A stretch of 6,191 bases of DNA from a bacterium (GTDB lineage Bacteria > Patescibacteriota > Saccharimonadia > Saccharimonadales > UBA4665): contig JAJZWG010000037.1 of NCBI GenBank assembly GCA_021846795.1, positions 1 to 6,191 of the forward strand, in the 5' to 3' direction. Positions 5,216 to 6,191 of the stretch are shown piece after piece (within the stretch, counting starts at the first letter, position 1; the number at the start of each line of letters is the position of its first letter). Position numbers and translations under genes: made by a program. Below the pieces are notes generated by a model. It did not search any database. It saw nothing but the letters and a program-made list of their open reading frames with translations, and was not told the DNA's origin.

Positions 5216-5884
5216 TTATTTTGGATGAAAGATTTTTGTTGATCCTTGAGGTAAATTATCTAGTTTAAATTGACCAAATCTGATTCGATGTAATTTAATA
5301 ATTTTATAATTTAATGCTTCAAAAGTACGTCGAATTTGACGATTTTTACCTTCATACATAGATACTAAAAATTCATTTTCATGATTGTTAATATTTTTTA
5401 AGTTGAGTTTTGAAATACCAAAATTAAGTTTTACTCCAAGATTGGTGATTTGATAAAAATCATTTTCCGATAAGTTTTTATTTATTTTAATTTCATATTG
5501 TTTAATTTTTTTGAATTGAGGATTGGTTAATTGATCAATTAATGCTGTATTGTCAGTTAAAACTAATAAACCGGAAGAGTTTTTATCTAATCTGCCGACA
5601 TAATTAAGGTTTTTAAAATTTTTGGGTAAAAGATCATAGATGGTTTTTTGCCCTTGCCCATTTTTGCTAACAATATATCCTTTCGGTTTATTAAAAAGAA
5701 CAATTATTTTAGACTGTTTTAAATTGATTACATTATTATCTAAATAAACAGTATCATTATCGGTAACTTGATCAAATAATTGAGCAAATTTATTATTAAT
5801 TTTAATCCTTTTTAGATTAATTAAATTATCAGCTTCGCGTCTTGAAAAATCTGTATTTTGAGCTATATAGCGGTTAATTCTCAT
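5216..5884 (-). CDS. rRNA pseudouridine synthase, RsuA/RluB/RluE/RluF family
   Basis: A 222-residue enzyme that isomerises a uridine in ribosomal RNA to pseudouridine. An S4 RNA-binding domain fills about residues 1-50 (MRINRYIAQNTDFSRREADN at the start). The catalytic domain begins near LFNKPKGYIVS (63-73). YVGRLDKNSSGLLVLTD (95-111) contains the catalytic Asp100, and EGKNRQIRR (178-186) is the conserved late motif. The length is close to RsuA (231 in E. coli) and lacks the long tail of E. coli RluB. The target, 16S or 23S, cannot be told from sequence alone, so no symbol is given. The ATG at 5884 overlaps the end of the upstream gene by 11 nt, and der follows after 15 nt, which indicates one operon with coupled translation. 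Confidence 0.94.
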   Translation of the reverse strand: MRINRYIAQNTDFSRREADNLINLKRIKINNKFAQLFDQVTDNDTVYLDNNVINLKQSKIIVLFNKPKGYIVSKNGQGQKTIYDLLPKNFKNLNYVGRLDKNSSGLLVLTDNTALIDQLTNPQFKKIKQYEIKINKNLSENDFYQITNLGVKLNFGISKLNLKNINNHENEFLVSMYEGKNRQIRRTFEALNYKIIKLHRIRFGQFKLDNLPQGSTKIFHPK

Positions 5885-6191
5885 TAGAAGATTGATTGTA
5901 TGGCGATGGTGAATCTTCTGAATTGGTGGTTAAAAATGAACGATTGCCCGAGATGGGATTTATAGTTTTTTGATTAGCGTTTTGTTGATTAAAACTTGGA
6001 GGTGATAATGGTTGAGTATTAATATTGTCAGGACTTAGTTGCTCGTTAGCTTGATTGATTAACTGTTGATTGTCAACAGTTAATGGTTCCGCTGAATTAG
6101 TGGTTGAGTTATCTACTGACTCATTATTAGTCACTGGCTGCTCAACAGTTGTTTCGGGATTACTAACTGTATTTTGATCATCAACTGGTTG
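5874..6191 (-). CDS. C-terminal low-complexity tail of an unidentified protein (partial)
   Basis: A minus-strand frame enters open from the right edge and ends with TAA at 5874-5876. All 105 visible codons encode a polar, probably disordered tail rich in Gln, Asn, Ser, Thr and Pro, starting QPVDDQNTVSN and ending SPYNQSSNEN, without hydrophobic segments or a fold I recognise. A GTG at 6132-6134 could serve as a start, but the frame and its composition continue unchanged upstream, so a larger gene beginning outside the window is more likely. It overlaps the pseudouridine synthase by 11 nt. In many bacteria scpB precedes an RluB-type gene, so this may be a tail on ScpB. That is a guess from gene order, not from the residues. 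Confidence 0.7.
   Translation of the reverse strand, partial: QPVDDQNTVSNPETTVEQPVTNNESVDNSTTNSAEPLTVDNQQLINQANEQLSPDNINTQPLSPPSFNQQNANQKTINPISGNRSFLTTNSEDSPSPYNQSSNEN

Overview
This AT-rich window carries a compact set of bacterial housekeeping genes, all on the minus strand, plus one forward-strand transcription unit that looks like a structured non-coding RNA. Every reading frame is intact with the standard bacterial code: Trp is TGG and there is no in-frame TGA. A short partial gene lies at the left edge. The low GC, the short spacers, a zinc-finger-free topoisomerase I, a Pth with GHKG in place of GHNG, and the near absence of Shine-Dalgarno sequences all suggest a small-genome lineage such as Patescibacteria/CPR (for example a Saccharibacteria relative). 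That assignment is an inference; no marker here proves it.

Layout in the direction of transcription (right to left). At 6191-3189 there is a tightly packed operon. It starts with the C-terminal tail of a protein rich in Gln, Asn, Ser, Thr and Pro that enters from outside the window. This overlaps by 11 nt an RsuA/RluB-type rRNA pseudouridine synthase. After 15 nt comes der (two-domain ribosome-assembly GTPase), whose stop codon shares one base with the start of pth (peptidyl-tRNA hydrolase). The operon therefore serves ribosome maturation and translation upkeep. From 3188 to 2738 there is no long reading frame. The forward strand there has a consensus extended -10 promoter (2823-2851), about 330 nt rich in perfect hairpins and long-range pairings, and a strong intrinsic terminator (3143-3185) that ends 3 nt from the pth stop codon. 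I read this as a non-coding RNA gene of unknown family, convergent with the operon and divergent from the next gene. At 2737-2564 a 57-residue, two-helix, glycine-rich membrane protein is encoded. At 2501-210 is topA (DNA topoisomerase I). Between 209 and 60 lie weak inverted repeats and a perfect-consensus minus-strand promoter, which drives a gene that begins at position 59 and leaves the window.

The most interesting element is the forward-strand RNA unit. It has an operator-like perfect palindrome over its -35 box, a 12+12 bp hairpin, a second hairpin with a related sequence, and an 8-bp G/C-rich segment able to pair with the terminator loop. It does not match tmRNA, RNase P RNA, SRP RNA, 6S RNA or a T-box as far as I can judge by eye.
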